A stretch of 49,124 nt of DNA, taken from contig NW_003139100.1 in NCBI RefSeq assembly GCF_000003605.2, positions 1 to 49,124 on the forward strand, read 5' to 3'. Positions 48,805 through 49,124 of this stretch are shown here, piece after piece (the stretch's first letter is position 1; the number at the start of each line of letters is the position of its first letter). This DNA comes from Saccoglossus kowalevskii (taxonomy: Eukaryota; Hemichordata; Enteropneusta; Harrimaniidae). The position numbers and the translations under genes were made by a program. The notes under the pieces were generated by a model. The model was not told the origin of the DNA and made no database searches. It was given only the letters and a program-made list of their open reading frames with translations.

Positions 48805-48880
48805 TCCTATAGTCTGCGTCAGTAAAATTACCATTGGACAACTGAATAGTAATGTGATGCTATTTGATAGCAAATATATA
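48805..48880 (+). repeat. Possible decayed satellite monomer
   Basis: Short matches to the monomer occur in the right order: TCCTATAGTC (consensus TCCTGTTGTC), TGCGTCA (TGTGTCA), ATTACCATTGG (ATACCATGG), ATAGTAATGTGATGCT (AACAGTAGACATGATGCT), then TATTTGATAGCAAATAT (TATTTGAGGGTAAAATAC). About 16 bp would be missing after GATGCT. Weaker in-order matches flank it: TTCCATTGGTTAG with AAAGTC at 48665-48685, and ATTTTATCATG with ACCGGATTACAA at 48928-48962. All need gaps, so this is a hypothesis. Confidence 0.35.
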
Positions 48881-49044
48881 TGCAATATACATTTTGGACA
48901 ATATTAACATCAAATCCTGAAACTAGAATTTTATCATGGTATTTAATTTTACCGGATTACAACTCTTGATTTTATACAAATTTTAATTCTTCATTACACA
49001 TCGTGAATGACATCTGTAACAATTACAATGCTTTGTGGAGAACT

Positions 49045-49058
49045 GCACTAGAGGGCGC
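49045..49058 (+). promoter_or_regulatory. CTCF-like word
   Basis: GCACTAGAGGGCGC agrees with the animal CTCF core CCASYAGRKGGCRS at 13 of 14 positions; only the first base differs. It sits 0.78 kb from the satellite edge, where an insulator would be meaningful, but words of this kind are also spread by mobile elements. The motif match is visible; occupancy is unknown. Confidence 0.35.
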
Positions 49059-49124
49059 CATATATCAGTATAATCAATGGAGTGATAAATTTAAAAGTCA
49101 TTACAAATATTGGACTGACTATTT

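Larger units (their letters stand above)
48263..49124. other. AT-rich flank without a recognisable gene
   Basis: This is 862 bp of non-array DNA. I see no open frame of 60 codons or more, no tRNA or rRNA, and no clear transposon termini. It contains short words resembling regulatory or processing signals (listed separately), a small AT hairpin at 48611-48626 (CATTAA, 4-base loop, TTAATG), and three patches that may be decayed satellite monomers. It could be intergenic DNA or part of a 3' untranslated region; nothing here decides between them. Confidence 0.75.

Overview
This window is almost entirely one tandem satellite DNA array. From base 1 to about base 48262 it is a head-to-tail repeat of one monomer, 150 bp in its full-length form and about 140-150 bp across variants. 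I estimate 320-330 copies, all in the same orientation, with the array already running at the left edge. The last 862 bp (48263-49124) are AT-rich non-array DNA. I find no protein-coding gene, rRNA, tRNA, CRISPR array or intact transposon. The short open reading frames in the array are by-products of a repeat whose length is a multiple of three, so none is annotated as a gene.

The window looks eukaryotic, most likely animal. The reasons are a long satellite with a nucleosome-sized monomer, a monomer consensus with no CpG whose variants look like CpG-to-TpG/CpA decay, and a flank with AATAAA hexamers, a CTCF-like word and a YY1-like word. I cannot name a taxon from sequence alone and I do not recognise the monomer as a named satellite family.

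Layout: (1) Domain A, 1 to about 38.2 kb, is a heterogeneous mix of monomer subfamilies and length variants. It is organised into higher-order blocks of 6-29 monomers that recur 0.9-41 kb apart. (2) Domain B, about 38.2-45.85 kb, is nearly pure full-length 150-bp monomers of one subfamily, with a local duplication 1932 bp apart. (3) Domain C, about 45.85-48.26 kb, returns abruptly to domain A-type monomers. (4) An abrupt junction at 48262/48263 leads into the flank, which may hold badly decayed monomers.

The most interesting signals are: the patchwork duplication at 30.3-34.9 kb, which looks like a 5.15-7.94 kb segment re-inserted about 25 kb away and interrupted by about 1.77 kb of other array DNA; the homogeneous island (domain B); and motifs fixed in nearly every monomer. 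Those motifs are an M-box/CLEAR-like GTCATGTGAC, a pyrimidine tract with mirror symmetry ending in a splice-acceptor-like TATAG, and nested inverted repeats. All counts and block edges were read by eye and should be taken as good to a few tens of bases.
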